A stretch of 64,000 nt of DNA from Mortierella sp. BCC40632 (GCA_011634665.1 WAEK01000011.1:93501-157500); one strand, 5' to 3'; shown: positions 23,866-35,633, counted from the first letter of the stretch. Numbers and translations: made by a program. Notes: generated by a model from the letters alone, not told the origin.

Positions 23866-24580
23866 ATGGCCCCCCCTCCCCAAAGACAGCTACCCCCCCG
23901 TCCCAAAGACACCTGCCCCCGTCCCAAAGACGCCTGCCCCCCCGTCCCAAAGACACCTGCCCCCCCACCCCAACGACTCCCCCTCCCCTGTCCCAATGAC
24001 GCCCTCCCTTCCACCCTCAAGGACGACCAAACCACCCTCCTCAGTGCCAGCGCAGGCACAGACCAGGCCACAGCAGCCGACCCCGCAACAACCGCACCAA
24101 CGACTGGGGCAAGGCGACTCGGCACTGTCGGCAGAGGAGAGACAATGGAATTACTTGAGGGACACACGACATATGCGCAAACCGTTGTCTTTCGAAAGGT
24201 TGATGCTCGCCATCGAGGATGAGTTAACATTCTCAAGAGCCATGGCTATGAGGTTCGAAAAAGACTTGCGACACTGACATGGACAAGGCTGGGGTGTTCT
24301 CTCGAGAAATGCAGCAAAAGCAAAAAAAAGGAGAGCAGAGTATAACGACCTTGCGCTGATGTATTTTCCGGAACAGGTGGATACAAAAAGAGTTCGCAAA
24401 AAAGACCGCTCGACGACATGCAAGGATCAGCAACGCGAACTTTTGGACAAACACGTGGAGGCATACATGGCCAACACCTCCCTGTTCAGGGAACTCTTCG
24501 TGAGAGAAGCGGACCATACTTCTCACGCGCCCCCACCTAACCAACAACCAGAGAACCCTCCCCAGAGCCGTAGTAATTAG
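23866..24580 (+). pseudogene. Extra ORF between chromodomain and 3' LTR, frame-broken
   Basis: No known domain. The first part is Pro-rich (repeats of VPKTPAP). A charged helical part follows: EERQWNYLRDTRHMRKPLSF, LMLAIEDELTFSRAMAMRFE, EYNDLALMYFPEQVDTKRV, LLDKHVEAYMANTSLFRELF. It ends at a stop at 24578-24580. The frame changes in the minisatellite, near 24270 and at an A7 run near 24325. No signal peptide or transmembrane helix is visible, so it is not an envelope-like gene. The consistent amino-acid character across the frame changes suggests a real protein in the parent element. Confidence 0.6.
23878..23975 (+). repeat. Minisatellite of about 21-22 bp (CCCCGTCCCAAAGACACCTG type)
   Basis: Four to five imperfect copies of a unit with CCCGTCCCAAAGAC; the C-run length varies between copies, which shifts the reading frame of the extra ORF. 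Confidence 0.8.
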
Positions 24581-24595
24581 ATAATTTTTTTTTTT

Positions 24596-24606
24596 AAATG
24601 GGAAGG
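24596..24606 (+). other. Polypurine tract
   Basis: AAATGGGAAGG directly abuts the TG of the 3' LTR, the position required for priming plus-strand DNA synthesis. A T run precedes it. Confidence 0.75.
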
Positions 24607-24680
24607 TGCAGCAGTATATAAATACCTCTCACCACCCTCTAATAAACGGCAGTTCATTCTCAACCATCGTTCCTGTTATA
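24607..24680 (+). repeat. 3' LTR, 74 bp
   Basis: Identical base for base to 18667-18740 and followed by the CCTAC duplication at 24681-24685. Confidence 0.9.
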
Positions 24681-24705
24681 CCTACCCTCCCTCCTAGCTG
24701 CATCG

Positions 24706-26692
24706 ATGGGGCCCCCCAAAAATGGGAAGTTCATTCCCTTCAGGGACACCCCTGCAAACTCTGCATCCATGCAAGTGGATACAGACAACTCTGAGCTGCC
24801 CCATAGCCAGAGTGAAAGCGAGGCAGACGTAGAGTCTGCGAGTGATGAGTTCATCCTCGTAGATCGACGTCGTAATCACCTCAAGGCGTACATCCCGGTT
24901 GACGCTTTTGGCGAGGCATCAACCTCGATGACCCAACGCAGGGCCTTATTGGCCAAGTGTTACCAAGGTGTGGTTGCCCCAGTTGCAACCCCTTTGGTCC
25001 GCTGGATCCAGCTGGCGGACGAGACTTCAGTCAGCTGTTTCGTAGTGGAAGTTGGACAGCGAGCCCAGCTGGAAGCAATCCTTCACTGTGGAATGGTGAA
25101 GGAAGGTGATGAAAAAAGGTGTACTTCAAAAGGAGTTCACCAACTCACAGCAAAATGGGATGAGGAGCGATCAGTGGAAGTAATTTCATTGAGCATCACC
25201 ACGACTGCGCATGAGGTGAGAGCTACTTTCTCTCAGTGGGGAAAGATAGAGCAAGTCACCATGGGGCATAACGCCAAGCGGTCCATGGCGACAGCAACAG
25301 TGCTTTTCCACCGGACAGAATCAGTGAAGATGATGAAGGACGAGGGTCGATCCTGCGTCATCGTGGCGAACGACTCTGGGATCATCACCCGGTTGGGATC
25401 ACAGCGAGTGGCCTCAAACCGCACGCTGGTGATGAAGCTGGCCAACCTGCCATGGGCTACACCCCCGACTGGTTTCTGATCTCCTTGCAGGCAGCAAGTA
25501 CAGAGGCATCATCACAATGCCGATGCACCCGAGAAGGAAGCAACGACAGATGGAGGCCTTCATCAGTTTTGCGACTCAGGGAAGACTGGTGACGACAACC
25601 AAAAAAGATGGACGATCGGCACGAAAACCACGCTGTGGGTCACTCCAGAGACTCAAACATGTTTCTTCGGATGTGGAGCTCCAGGACATAAGATGGGCAA
25701 AAACTGTGAGGAACACACCCGACGCCTGATGATTCGCCAAGTGAGGAGAGAGAATGCGAATGCTGGGGAAGCAACAGATGAGCAGACAGATGAGCAACGA
25801 ACCGCAGACGAGCAAAAGGCAAAGCGACGGTAACACCACCAGGTCTCAGAGTGCCAACGGTATCAAACGGGAAATCGTACGCCCACATAGTGGCTCCACC
25901 ACAAAGCGAGCAAAGCATAGCGAACCCAGTGAAGACAAAGGTAGCAGCAACAGGACCATCGTCGTCATTAGCAGCGGATGTTGCAAAGCTGAGGGGGAGG
26001 CTGTCCAACATTCTGAGGAACGTGTGAAGAGAGCAATGGATTTTTTTTCCAGATGCTAAAATCAACGCATCACAGGGAAAAATGGAGACAAAGATGGATG
26101 GATCGGAAGATGGAACAAAATGTGCGTGAAGGGAGGAAAGCCTGGCGAGGCTGATCAGGGGGGGCAGGGCCCAGCCTCACGTGAGTGCGATGGCGGTGGA
26201 TGAGGTGCGAGGAGAGAAGAGACGGTTTGAGGGGGGAGCATGTGGCACTTTTGGCGCAGGAGCGGAGAGGCAGAAGGAGGAGACCATGAGACAGATCTCC
26301 GAGTTCAGAGAGAGGGGCCAGGAAGGCTGAGGAAGGACAGCGGCGAGCAGAGAGTGAGCTAGCAGAAGCAAAAGGCTGTAGTACAGGCATCTACAGACAA
26401 ATTTGAACAGCTTCGGGCGGCCCAGGATACACTGGAGGCCAGACTATCCCAGCAAAGTGTCCAGGCAGGACTGACAATTGATCCGATCTTGCTCAGTAGT
26501 AGTTTCCCGGTCAAGGATATCTTCGCTCCCGACACCCAAACAGTTTCAACACAAGGTGTAAGCTGCCAGTACACTCCGGCGTTGCAGGAGTTCAACCCCA
26601 TCAATACGTTTGACACACAGACCCCATACTCCTCTACCAGCTCCTACACAACTCAAGAAGAGTCCGACGCGGCAATGAGCAGCGAACTCTAA
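24706..26692 (+). pseudogene. LINE ORF1 (nucleic-acid binding), frame-broken
   Basis: The first 257 codons are open from ATG 24706 (MGPPKNGKFIPFRD). An acidic N-terminus is followed by a possible RNA-recognition-like fold (VEVISLSITTTAHEVRATFS, WGKIEQVTMG). After frame changes near 25470 and at an A6 run near 25603 comes a CCHC knuckle, CFFGCGAPGHKMGKNC (about 25660-25710). A charged, probably coiled-coil part follows, and a Ser/Thr-rich end (about 26460-26692). ORF1 proteins coat the LINE RNA. Three or more frame breaks. Confidence 0.75.
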
Positions 26693-26756
26693 TGAGTAAC
26701 TGTGAAAAAAAAAAAAAAAAGCGCCACCACGTAGTCCGTCTCCTCTGGCGAATTAC

Positions 26757-29700
26757 GTGGCCAACATCCTGGACAAAAGTTCAGGACTTACGGAGGATAC
26801 TCTCCAGACACTGTCGGTTGGTACCATCAACGTACAGGGCGGTCTGGAAAGGGGTTTTTTCAACTCTCTTGGAGAGTATGGGATGATGCACGACCTGGAT
26901 ATCATTGGGATCCAGGAGACAAATGTGGACAGGGAGCGCCAGAGTTTTCTCTTATCCAAGGATCGGTATGCGTACTACCACGGCATTTGGAACTCGGCAG
27001 CAGACAGAACGCGAGGGAGTGGGACAGGGCTGATGGTCCACAAACGGTGGCACAAGTTCAGTGTTGGAGGAGAGACAGATGGGAACGGCCGAGGCATCAC
27101 AGCGTTATTTGGTTTTAAGTCAGGCTTTAGACTCGCGGTGGTAAACTGCTACATCCCGCCTCGATCGGCACCTAGGGAGAGAGCAGGAAGCGGTAGAGCA
27201 ATGGGTGAAAACCCAAGTGAGGAAACACAGCGACGATCATTTCCATGTCATTGTGATCGGTGATTTCAATGGGGTACCCAATCCAGCGATTGACAGAGCC
27301 AGCGAACAACATACGACATCGACACCAGAACGCACATTGTTCACCTGGCTCGGGACACAGAGTTGTGTGGACACCTTCCGTTTTATGCATACGGACAAAA
27401 GAATGTACACATGGCAAGACAAAAGCCGGATTGACATGGTCTGGAGCTCAGAAAGTCTGACGGCATATCTGATGTCGTGCAAGTCACAGGCTCTGACAGC
27501 ACCTCTAAAATCAGATCATGAGATGGTAATTACTAGCTTTTACTATCAGAACCCTAGTGAAACCAACCCCGCGCAACGTCTTGTGGGAGTACTGCCCTCG
27601 TACAAAGAAAGTGTTGACAGCCAAGGCAAAAAGACACATTGGGACGAGTTTCAAGAACAGGCCGAAGAAGCTCTCATCGAATATGGACATCTGGAGCGGT
27701 TTGGAATTACAACAACGGAGGACAACCCTGAAGAAGTAGAATTCACAGGTGAATCGCTGGAACAAATCGCGCTGGAAGATCTCTGGGATACGCTTCAGAA
27801 GACAATCATGTCAGCTGCAAAAGACATCTGCCGGTTGTTAAGACCGGTGGTCTGCCAGGTGTACAACCGGGAGAGGCGCGATGGAGGGCAAAGACAAGTG
27901 ATCTTGGAAGAGTTATCAAAGCTGTTCGGATGCATTTTCTATCAGACGACTGTCAGGAGGAGTTGAAGCATCAAACCTTTACCCCTATCAAGAACTGGTA
28001 TGAAGCGAACAAGCTGGAGATGAACATCAACCAAATCCCAAGTGTGGAGGACGGGGAGGAGTGTTGGAATGGTTGGTTGAGGGAAATCCAGGCGGCCTGG
28101 CGAGAGAACAGGATGCTTCACCGTGACTACAACAAAAAACATTTCCACCGCTACGTCAAGGAGGCGATAGAACGGAGGAATGAAAAGTTTGCCACGGACA
28201 CGAAGAGGTCGATACGCAGCATACTTGAAGCACCGCAGAACAGCGTCGTGATAGATCACGTCATCGTGGACGACAACAACGACAAACCGTATGTTCTTGA
28301 CCACCCGCAGGAAATCAGGAAAGAGGTTTTTCGTTACTTCAAGGATGAGTGGCACGCCCCCAGAACATGCCAATCACTCAGCGATAATCCTTTTTGGGAA
28401 GAAAGGTATCGTCCTAGGAATGACATTGATGAAACCTGGTTCCAGGAGACGATGGCAATTCCGACAGAAGAAGAGATCGCTGTCGCGGTAGCACACGCAC
28501 CACATCACAAGGCGCCAGGACTGTCAGGTGTTACAGGGGACATGTTTCAAAAGCTCGGTAAAAGAGGATCAAAGGTATTCGCGATCTTAGTCCAAGCATG
28601 CTTTGCTCAAGAAACAGTGCCAACACAGTGGAAACAAGGCCTCATCTATTGTATCCCGAAACGCCAGGTATGGTCAGGGCGTTTAGCAGACGTACGGCCG
28701 ATCACTCTACTGGAACACGCGAGGAAGATCATGTTCACAATCTTAGTGAACAGGATCACAGCAGTCTGCGAGCAACACAACGTACTCAAAAGGACCCAAC
28801 TTCTCCGTTTTAAAGGGGACGATGACCAAAGACCCGATCCACATACTCAACGCGGTGATGGAGGATGCCCGAGAATTCAACAAGGAAGCATGGGTTCTCT
28901 TTCAGGACATGCGCCGATGTTACGACTCGGTCTCATGTGGACCTGACGGGATGCTGGATCGGAGCCTACGTTGCATTAAGATGGATCCAAGATTCATCCG
29001 CTTAAGCCTGGACATTGCGACAACCAAAACCAACAGGGTCATCACGGCGTATGGGATAACGGATGAATATCACCCGCGCTGTGGTTTGGATCAAGGTGGA
29101 GTGGAATGTCCACTTATGTGGAGAATAGTCTACGACGTTCTACTGAATGCAGTCATGGAGTCTGGACTCGGATACGCGATGATGAGTAAAAAGGCTTTAT
29201 TCGAGCATCGACAACTCCCCATCCCGTACTACCTACAGCAAGGGGAGGACACTGCGCTAGTTGTCCCTTGTCTGGCGTACATGGACGACACGACATGGAT
29301 TGCACCAGATAAGGAAGGGCTCCAGGGGATCACCGACATCGCCACTGGTTTTTTCCGTTTGAACTCCATCGATATTAACCCGAAGAAATCAGAGCTGATC
29401 ATAGTGAACCCAACAACGGACCAGCAAGAGATCCAGATTAGCGCTGACACCGTGAAAGCTCACCCGCCCGACGTCGCCGTTAGGATGCTGGGTGTGTGGT
29501 TTTCGGCTGACGGTAACGACCGTTTCACCAGGAATATGGTCCTCGAGGAAATCAACACAACGTGTAACATCCTGTCCCGGAAAGCGATAACGGACAAGCA
29601 AGCAGTATACATTGTCAACAACGTGCTGATCCCGAGAATCCTATACCGAATGACGATAATGGTGGCGCCAGACTCAGTATCAACAAGGTGGGCGGGGAAA

Positions 29701-32700
29701 TACACGTCCATGATCCGACAGAAGCTGGGTCTAGCGAAAGGAACGCCCAACAGTATCCTACAGCACAGGCGTTTCTATGGTCTCCGGCACATCCAGGATG
29801 TGGTCGAGGAAGAGCAGGTATCGACAGCGTGGTTACGTTTCCAGGATAAACGCATGGTTGGGAAGGTTATGGCTGCGAGAGCCTTAGCATTGCAGGTGGA
29901 GTCCGGTCTTCGCTGCCATCCTTTCGAATCGCCAGCAGCAGCAGCATGTTTCAAGCAACATAACTTTCAAGCATCGGTCTGTCAGTTGCTGGCAAAAAGG
30001 AAAATTGATTTCATCGCCCCTGGGTTAAACGACACCACGGTAAAGTTGCTATCAAACGCCCTACCGCCAAAGGTCTTCGCCAAAGTATCGAGACAGCTTG
30101 CCTCGGATGGGATTTTCTATGTGCATGATGTGACAAACGAAGAAGTTACACGGATCCAAGCATGGACAGTAGTGAAAGATCGTTTTTTCCTGACGGGCGT
30201 GAAAAGAGCCTGGTATGTGGTGGTATGTCATCATCTGGGAGTCCAACCACGATCACAGGAGCCACAACCCACAGATGAAGAAAGGGTGGAGGAGGACATG
30301 GAGACAGAAGCTGAAGTGATGATGGAAGTTGAGTCGGAGGATGAGCCGTTGGTGGACAGAAGGAAGGAGAGACGGATGGCAGTGGCAGAAGGGTCGAGAG
30401 CGGCCATGGAAAGAAGGATGGAGGAGAGGAGGAGGAATGAGGGAGAGAGGAGAGAAATGAGAAGCGTGGGAACGAGCGAAAGGGTGTCTTTTGAAGGGAT
30501 GAGCCACAGGGTGGGAGTGGATGGGCCGCCCCCATCGCCCGCACAGCAATCAGAACCCGGAACCCCCCCAGATGGTGATCTCCTAGCTGTCACGAGGTCA
30601 GCATCTGCCACCTTTACCTCTTTCGGCTTCCACTTGCCACAGGGAGCGGACAAGCAGTTAAGGACGCAGACAGCAAGACTGGATAGAGACACGACTAGCC
30701 AAATGGATGCAGCCCAGGAGGAGTATGACTCGGGCACCCAGCAGGTTATGCACATGTTGCAGCAACGAGTGCAAAAGTACGCAAAGTCGTATGAGAGGGA
30801 TGTGCTACACCACTCGAGCGACAGTTACAGCCCTTCCAAAAAGAACCAGGCTATTGCAGTCAGGGTCTTGCACGAAAGGGCGAGAGAGCATTATTCGCAG
30901 CTGCAGTTGTCTTCACAAAAGATCCTGGACAACGACAAAAGACACCTGCAGGAACATTTCCAGTCGATCAAAGACGCCGCACAACGCGAGCACGAGGTGC
31001 ACCTCTCACAGTTTGAAGAAAGGGTGAGATCAGAAAAAAGGCGGACGCGCGATCATGCAATTCTGCTGGCGGAAGGACTGACCCAACATCTTCAAAAGGA
31101 CCAGGAGGAAAGGCAACAGCGAAAAGAAGATCGCAGGGAACTGAGGCGAAGGCGTGGAGTCGCTCCCTATGTTGAGGATCAGACCGAGGATATAGAGAAA
31201 GACCTGAGGGAAGAGTTTCAGGGATGGGTGAATGAGAGGCCCGCCATCGAGGGATGGCAGTCTATAGGCCCTCTTTTCGTCCAAGCATCTGTCAGAGACA
31301 AAATGCTACAGCTCAGGAACACTCAGCGCACACCAGAGGCACGTACCCTGCACACAGATGGATCCCTCATCGGGGCAGGAACAGAGGCGATATCCATGGC
31401 ATGCGGAATCGTGGACACCTCTTCAGGGCAGATCGTATCATTTGGAGGACGCGTGGGTGGCCACGCTTCGTCAACCAAAGCGGAACTCATGGGTCTAATT
31501 GCTGCAGTAGTAGCAGCACCACCAGATCAGGACCTCAGAGTGGAGTTAGACAACGAGGGCGTCGTTGATCAATTCAGACAGATGGTGGTAAACAGATCAA
31601 CCACCCTGCCCAGGAAACGACAACGCACCAATCTAGCCGCGCTATGGGCAGTGTTGGCAAAAGTGGTAAAGGAGCGGGAGGGAAGCGTTCAAGTGGTTTG
31701 GGTCCGTGGCCACAGTGATAACCAAGGGAACATCGCTGCTGATAAGGTTGCAAAGGCAAATGCTGGCGTGCGTACCGATCCTTGGAAGGTAGATCTGAGT
31801 GCACAGGATGAGCTAAACTTGGTAGCTAGGTGCGAGGGAACCAGTATCGAAATCGACATCCGTCAATTTCTGAAACGACAGACAACGATAAGGAGACACC
31901 AAGCCTGGCTAGCACAGAAGAGGACGAAGCGTGCCATCCAGAGTGTGGACGAGGTGGATTGGAGTTCAACTCTGGCCCATATTCACGACAGACGCCAAGT
32001 ACACACCTTTTACAGCAGCATGAAGGACACAGCACAACGAACACATAGGATCAAAAAGATGTTTGGAATGTTGCCGACAGGGGAAAGTGATGCATGCATG
32101 CTCGACACCCTGATGTGTACCCTAACGGAGGCTGTAGGATGTGTGCAGCTGAGACCGAAGACAACGACCACGTATGGGAATGTCTGGCAACAAAGGAGCA
32201 ACAGCGCGACATCTGGGACGAGGCCATACGTTTGATAGACGAGTGGGGTCCCAGTGAGGTTGACAAGGCAAACAGAGAAGCGAAGGATAGGTTCAAGGCA
32301 CAAGTGGCGAACCAGATCCGAGGGATCAGGGCACCCAGAAGATTGTTTTGGCGAGGGGCGCCTACCAGAGCAATAATCAAGAGTCTCAACTTCATTCGCG
32401 GGACTCCTGATCATACACCGAACCAACTTGAGGACGGATCGACGCTTCCAACAACCTTCTGGACCTTTGGCTCCCTCTGCCGTGGCCTAACACCAGCAAA
32501 TCTGCCTACGATTTGGGCCCCTATGTTCTCAGTCCCCAAAAAAGTAGCGACAGTCATTGTACACCATTTCGTCCGTTTCATCGAAGGAAAGGCATCCGAG
32601 GTCCTATGGAAGGACAGATGTGAGGCTACCGTGGCATGGGAAGCACGACATGGGATCACTCCCTCGAAAAAGAAAGGCGCCTTTCAAGGAGAAAGAGGAC

Positions 32701-32897
32701 GATGGAGTGATGGTGACGGTTTCGCATGCCCTGTTGGTGTATGCCGTTGTGGTGCACCCTTGGCTGATCACCTCGAGCAACGCTGCCCTGGTGCTCAGAA
32801 CGATATGGCATCTGCTGATGCCACCCTGCTAGATAGTCTAGCAGGCAAGCGACATTTGGAGGTGATGGAGAGGATGGGGAGGATTCCTTTCCGGTGA
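26757..32897 (+). pseudogene. LINE ORF2: endonuclease, RT, coiled insert, RNase H, zinc finger
   Basis: The endonuclease spans about 26800-27530 (GTINVQGG, DIIGIQETN, VIVIGDFNG, SRIDMVWSS, KSDHEMV). RT is in 28470-29400 (HKAPGLSGVTGDMF, DVRPITLLE, SGLDQGG-type GLDQGGVECPLMWRI, and YMDD at about 29278-29289). A charged, helical insert of about 350 residues (30240-31280) leads to RNase H at 31345-31770 with TDGSL, KAELMG, LDNEG and GNIAADKVA, so all four acidic positions are present. The end has a zinc finger CRMCAAETEDNDHVWEC (about 32138-32190). Frame changes near 27170, 27950, 28780 (A4) and 32080 (G4). The stretch 28822-32235 is one open frame. Confidence 0.88.
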
Positions 32898-33092
32898 CAG
32901 TCTGTTTTTTCAACCTTTTAATCGTCTTGAAAAAGGCGGCAATCGTTGCGCGGGGCTTCGGCAACGTGAGCTGTTATGGTATTATGGAGGACTGCCACCG
33001 CAGAGCGGTGACTGTGGCTAGTTTAGTTTAGTCTTAGCCTACATAGCTATTTCCAGCAGAAACAGATTGTTAAAAAAAAAAAAAAAAAAAAA

Positions 33093-33187
33093 GGCGCATC
33101 GCCTAGGATAAGCTCTACCGCTGCGGGGTATTGCCTCCGCGCTCACGAGTAGTCGCCATTGGTGATCGCCACAACCTTCTGGACCTA

Positions 33188-33227
<40 letters not shown>

Positions 33228-33468
33228 AGCCGAAACAGTTTGTTCCCTCCGCGATAATGATTAATCGCCAGTGGTGATTGCCCTTGCCGACACCGAGCGA
33301 TATTCTCCGGAACACGCTCTAACCTTGTGCCGAGGTGGCCACGTACCGTTGACATGGCTACGAGAGGATTATCACTACCCTGTGGTGGCCTTAGACTAGT
33401 TCCTTGCTTGCGTAGTTGTCTTAACGGAAACACGTTGTTAGAGCGTGTCCCTTTTTTTTTTTTTTTTT
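33093..33468 (+). mobile_element. Stacked poly(A)-ended fragments downstream of the LINE
   Basis: After the LINE tail, a segment of about 100 bases ends in A34 at about 33190-33223, and a further segment starts with related sequence. TCGCCATTGGTGATCGCC near 33153 compares with TCGCCAGTGGTGATTGCC near 33265. These look like 3'-end fragments of related retroposons. An imperfect 15-base inverted repeat (33311-33325 and about 33436-33450, GGAACACGCTCTAAC) is also present. Confidence 0.5.
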
Positions 33469-33889
33469 CCATTCATATTCTGTGTAGGTGTTCTGAAAAG
33501 GTAGTCCTCTTCGATTCTGTCACAGCGCAAGTCTTTGTCAAACAAAAACTTTGCGCTGGTGCGTTTTTCTGGTGTGATTCCGGTTTTTTTTTTGGGGGGG
33601 GAGGAGGAGGGAGGGAGGGGCTCACAAAACGAACCTCCTTCCATAAAAGTCGGACAAATATTTCGAACCTCCTTCCATAAAAGTCAGAAATCATCAAAAC
33701 GCACCTGGTGCGTTCAGAGTTGAAACACACCTGGTGCGTTTTCACTATGGATTTAGGTTACCCGGCCCGCAGGCGAGTTAGAGTGACGAGATAAGTTGTG
33801 TTAGATAGAGATCACTTAGGACTTTTCCCTGATGACCTCTGAATGTCCCCTAGCCCTGTGGTCCCTGATCAGTAGCTAAGGATAAGAAA
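33469..33889 (+). repeat. Left terminal inverted repeat
   Basis: Matches the reverse complement of 37331-37737 with scattered differences and small gaps. It contains two direct copies of CCTCCTTCCATAAAAGTC (near 33634 and 33668), two palindromic ACGCACCTGGTGCGT-type boxes (33698-33740) and a T/G/GGA run near 33583-33618. Confidence 0.85.
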
Positions 33890-34439
33890 AAAAAAAAAAA
33901 AAAGAATGAAGGAAAACTATGTGGTTATCAGTTAAGCACTCCTCATGCAATTCAAGGTCTGCCATACCTTCATCTTTACCTCAAGTATCTTTGGCACCTT
34001 GGATACCTTAAGCGTGAGAAAAAGTGATGAGCATACAATCTTAATAATCCTCTTCTCCATTTCCCCTCTTTAGTCCCCTTCCTTCTTCTTTTTCTCCTCC
34101 TCCTCCTCCTCTCCTTCTCCCTCCTCCTCTTCTTCTCTTCCTCCTTCTTCCTCCTCCGCATCAACATTTGCCTCAATGGAGAACGAATCTCTCATCTCAA
34201 CTAGTGTCAACAGCAAGTGACCTCAGCATCACTTTACTTGCCACGATAGGCTATTGTCATTTGTATCCAGTACCAACAGTATTTTGAATGAAACTTTAAG
34301 AGCAAGAGAAACACAAAGATAAGGATGAGTTATAGTCCGATGCTGGCCCAATGTACAATTCTTTAGTTCCGCGCGACACTCCCACTTTGCCAATTCAAGA
34401 ATACTAGGCTCTAACAAAAAGATAATTAGCAAGAAAGGC

Positions 34440-35633
34440 ACCGAGTAGGAGCTAATCCTTCAATGGCTAGAAGATGATAAGAACTTTTGGGGGCTGTTCT
34501 CGTGAGACAAAAGATGCGAGTGGGGCCGAGGGCAGAGACCGCTCTACAAGTGTGGGAGGGGATCGGTCAAATTCCTTAGCAAGGAGACCTACTTGCCCTT
34601 AACTGGAGAAAGCGCAAAGCACCGTTTCCTAAGATGCCGTAGGATATATTTTGAGACTGCAAGGATGGCGACGCTATTAATATCGAAGAAAAGCTGAATC
34701 GAACGTCTTGTGGGTATGCAGGATAGGAAGCATTGTTTAGCAACAGCCCACGTTTAAAACCTCCATGCGATGTTAATTCTGGAGATGGAATTGTGAGGAC
34801 CGGGTCCAGGGCTAAGGACTACACTGTTGATGAAAGTTTGGGTCAAGAGTTGAATGCGTGCGAGAAGAACAACGCCCTTATGAAAGGAGCTCAAGAGAGC
34901 GAGTGCCATGCGTGCGAGGAGAGGGAGGAAGAAAAGAGGAGAAATTTGATGATGTTAAGAAGGAAGGAGTGACGAATCGCCACAAGCCCTTCCAAAGAGC
35001 TACCTTTTCCAAGCACAGGTCCAGAAGTCCTACGCCATCCACACTAAGCAGCACATTATGGAAAGGAAGATGTTCACATGAACGGTCGAATCTGTCTAAG
35101 GGACTCTTTGAAGCTGCCAGAGTTCGGAAGAATCCTCTAGTATCATCGCACGACTACCAACTACCAGGGAAAGCAAGAACTGGGTCTATAACTATCATGG
35201 AGATCATGGTGTGTAAATTCATAGGTAATTCTGGCAAGTCTCTAATATATTTGCCCCGCTTCTAACAACAAGGAGTTTTCTCAAGTTAGAATTACGCAAG
35301 CTCGAGGAAGGGAAGTGACAGCGCGAGGAGGGGAGAGAAAAGGCAAAGGCTGAAGAGGAAGTCAGGAAGGATAGAGAGAGGCAAGAGCGTGAAGACAGAA
35401 AGGAGAAGGAAAGGCAAGAGCGCGAAGACAGAAAGGAAAAGGACAAGAGAGTTCATGAAATGACCATACTCAAAGGACAGCCCGCGATATCAATTCTTAA
35501 TAGCGGTATGAAAAGTGATGCGATTGAGTCGTTGCTCGGCAATCTTCGGGCGGGTGGTTCTTCTAATGACTCCACAGCAAATACTACAAGTATCTCCACT
35601 CCTTCTGCTAAGGATTCCAATGGATTAGTCTAA
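34440..35633 (+). pseudogene. Decayed Myb/SANT-like partner ORF of the Harbinger element
   Basis: Pieces in different frames look like the trihelix/Myb-like protein that PIF/Harbinger elements carry: LQWLEDDKNFWGLF near 34460, then a stretch with GESAKHRFLRCRRIYFETAR near 34600-34660. A long charged helix follows (repeats of RQEREDRKEK, 35360-35440), and a Ser/Thr-rich end that stops at 35633. Stops and frame changes separate the pieces. In active elements this protein binds the inverted repeats and brings in the transposase. Confidence 0.55.

Larger units (their letters stand above)
18667..24680 (+). mobile_element. Ty3/Gypsy chromovirus LTR retrotransposon, complete, 6.0 kb
   Basis: Boundaries are defined by identical 74-bp terminal repeats (18667-18740 and 24607-24680) flanked by the 5-bp duplication CCTAC. 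Order: LTR, gag (capsid-like domain, CCHC knuckle), protease, reverse transcriptase (YLDD), RNase H, integrase (HHCC zinc finger), chromodomain, extra ORF, polypurine tract, LTR. This is the chromovirus arrangement with an added ORF. The copy sits in the leader of a LINE. Gag and pol are interrupted by many single-base frame changes at or near mononucleotide runs, although the LTRs show no difference, so the copy is young or the breaks are sequencing errors. Confidence 0.93.
24686..33092 (+). mobile_element. Non-LTR retrotransposon (Tad-like LINE), main part
   Basis: Two ORFs in LINE order. ORF1 (24706-26692) has a zinc knuckle. ORF2 (26757-32897) has an APE-type endonuclease, reverse transcriptase, RNase H and a C-terminal zinc finger. 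The element ends in an A run at 33073-33092. An RNase H domain in a fungal LINE points to the Tad group. The copy is nearly full length: its leader lies to the left of the inserted LTR element. Several single-base frame changes interrupt both ORFs, but the core of ORF2 is open for 1137 codons. Confidence 0.9.

Noticed and set aside
23777..24277. An envelope-like gene in the LTR element
   Set aside because: It sits where env would be, but no signal peptide, transmembrane helix or cysteine pattern is visible.
18667..24680. The 74-bp repeat as a promoter shared by two different retroelements
   Set aside because: The CCTAC duplication outside both copies and the polypurine tract show that they are the LTRs of one element.
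30146..30755. Minus-strand ORFs of 130-174 codons inside LINE ORF2
   Set aside because: They are Ser/Pro/Leu-rich shadows of the charged coiled-coil region on the plus strand.
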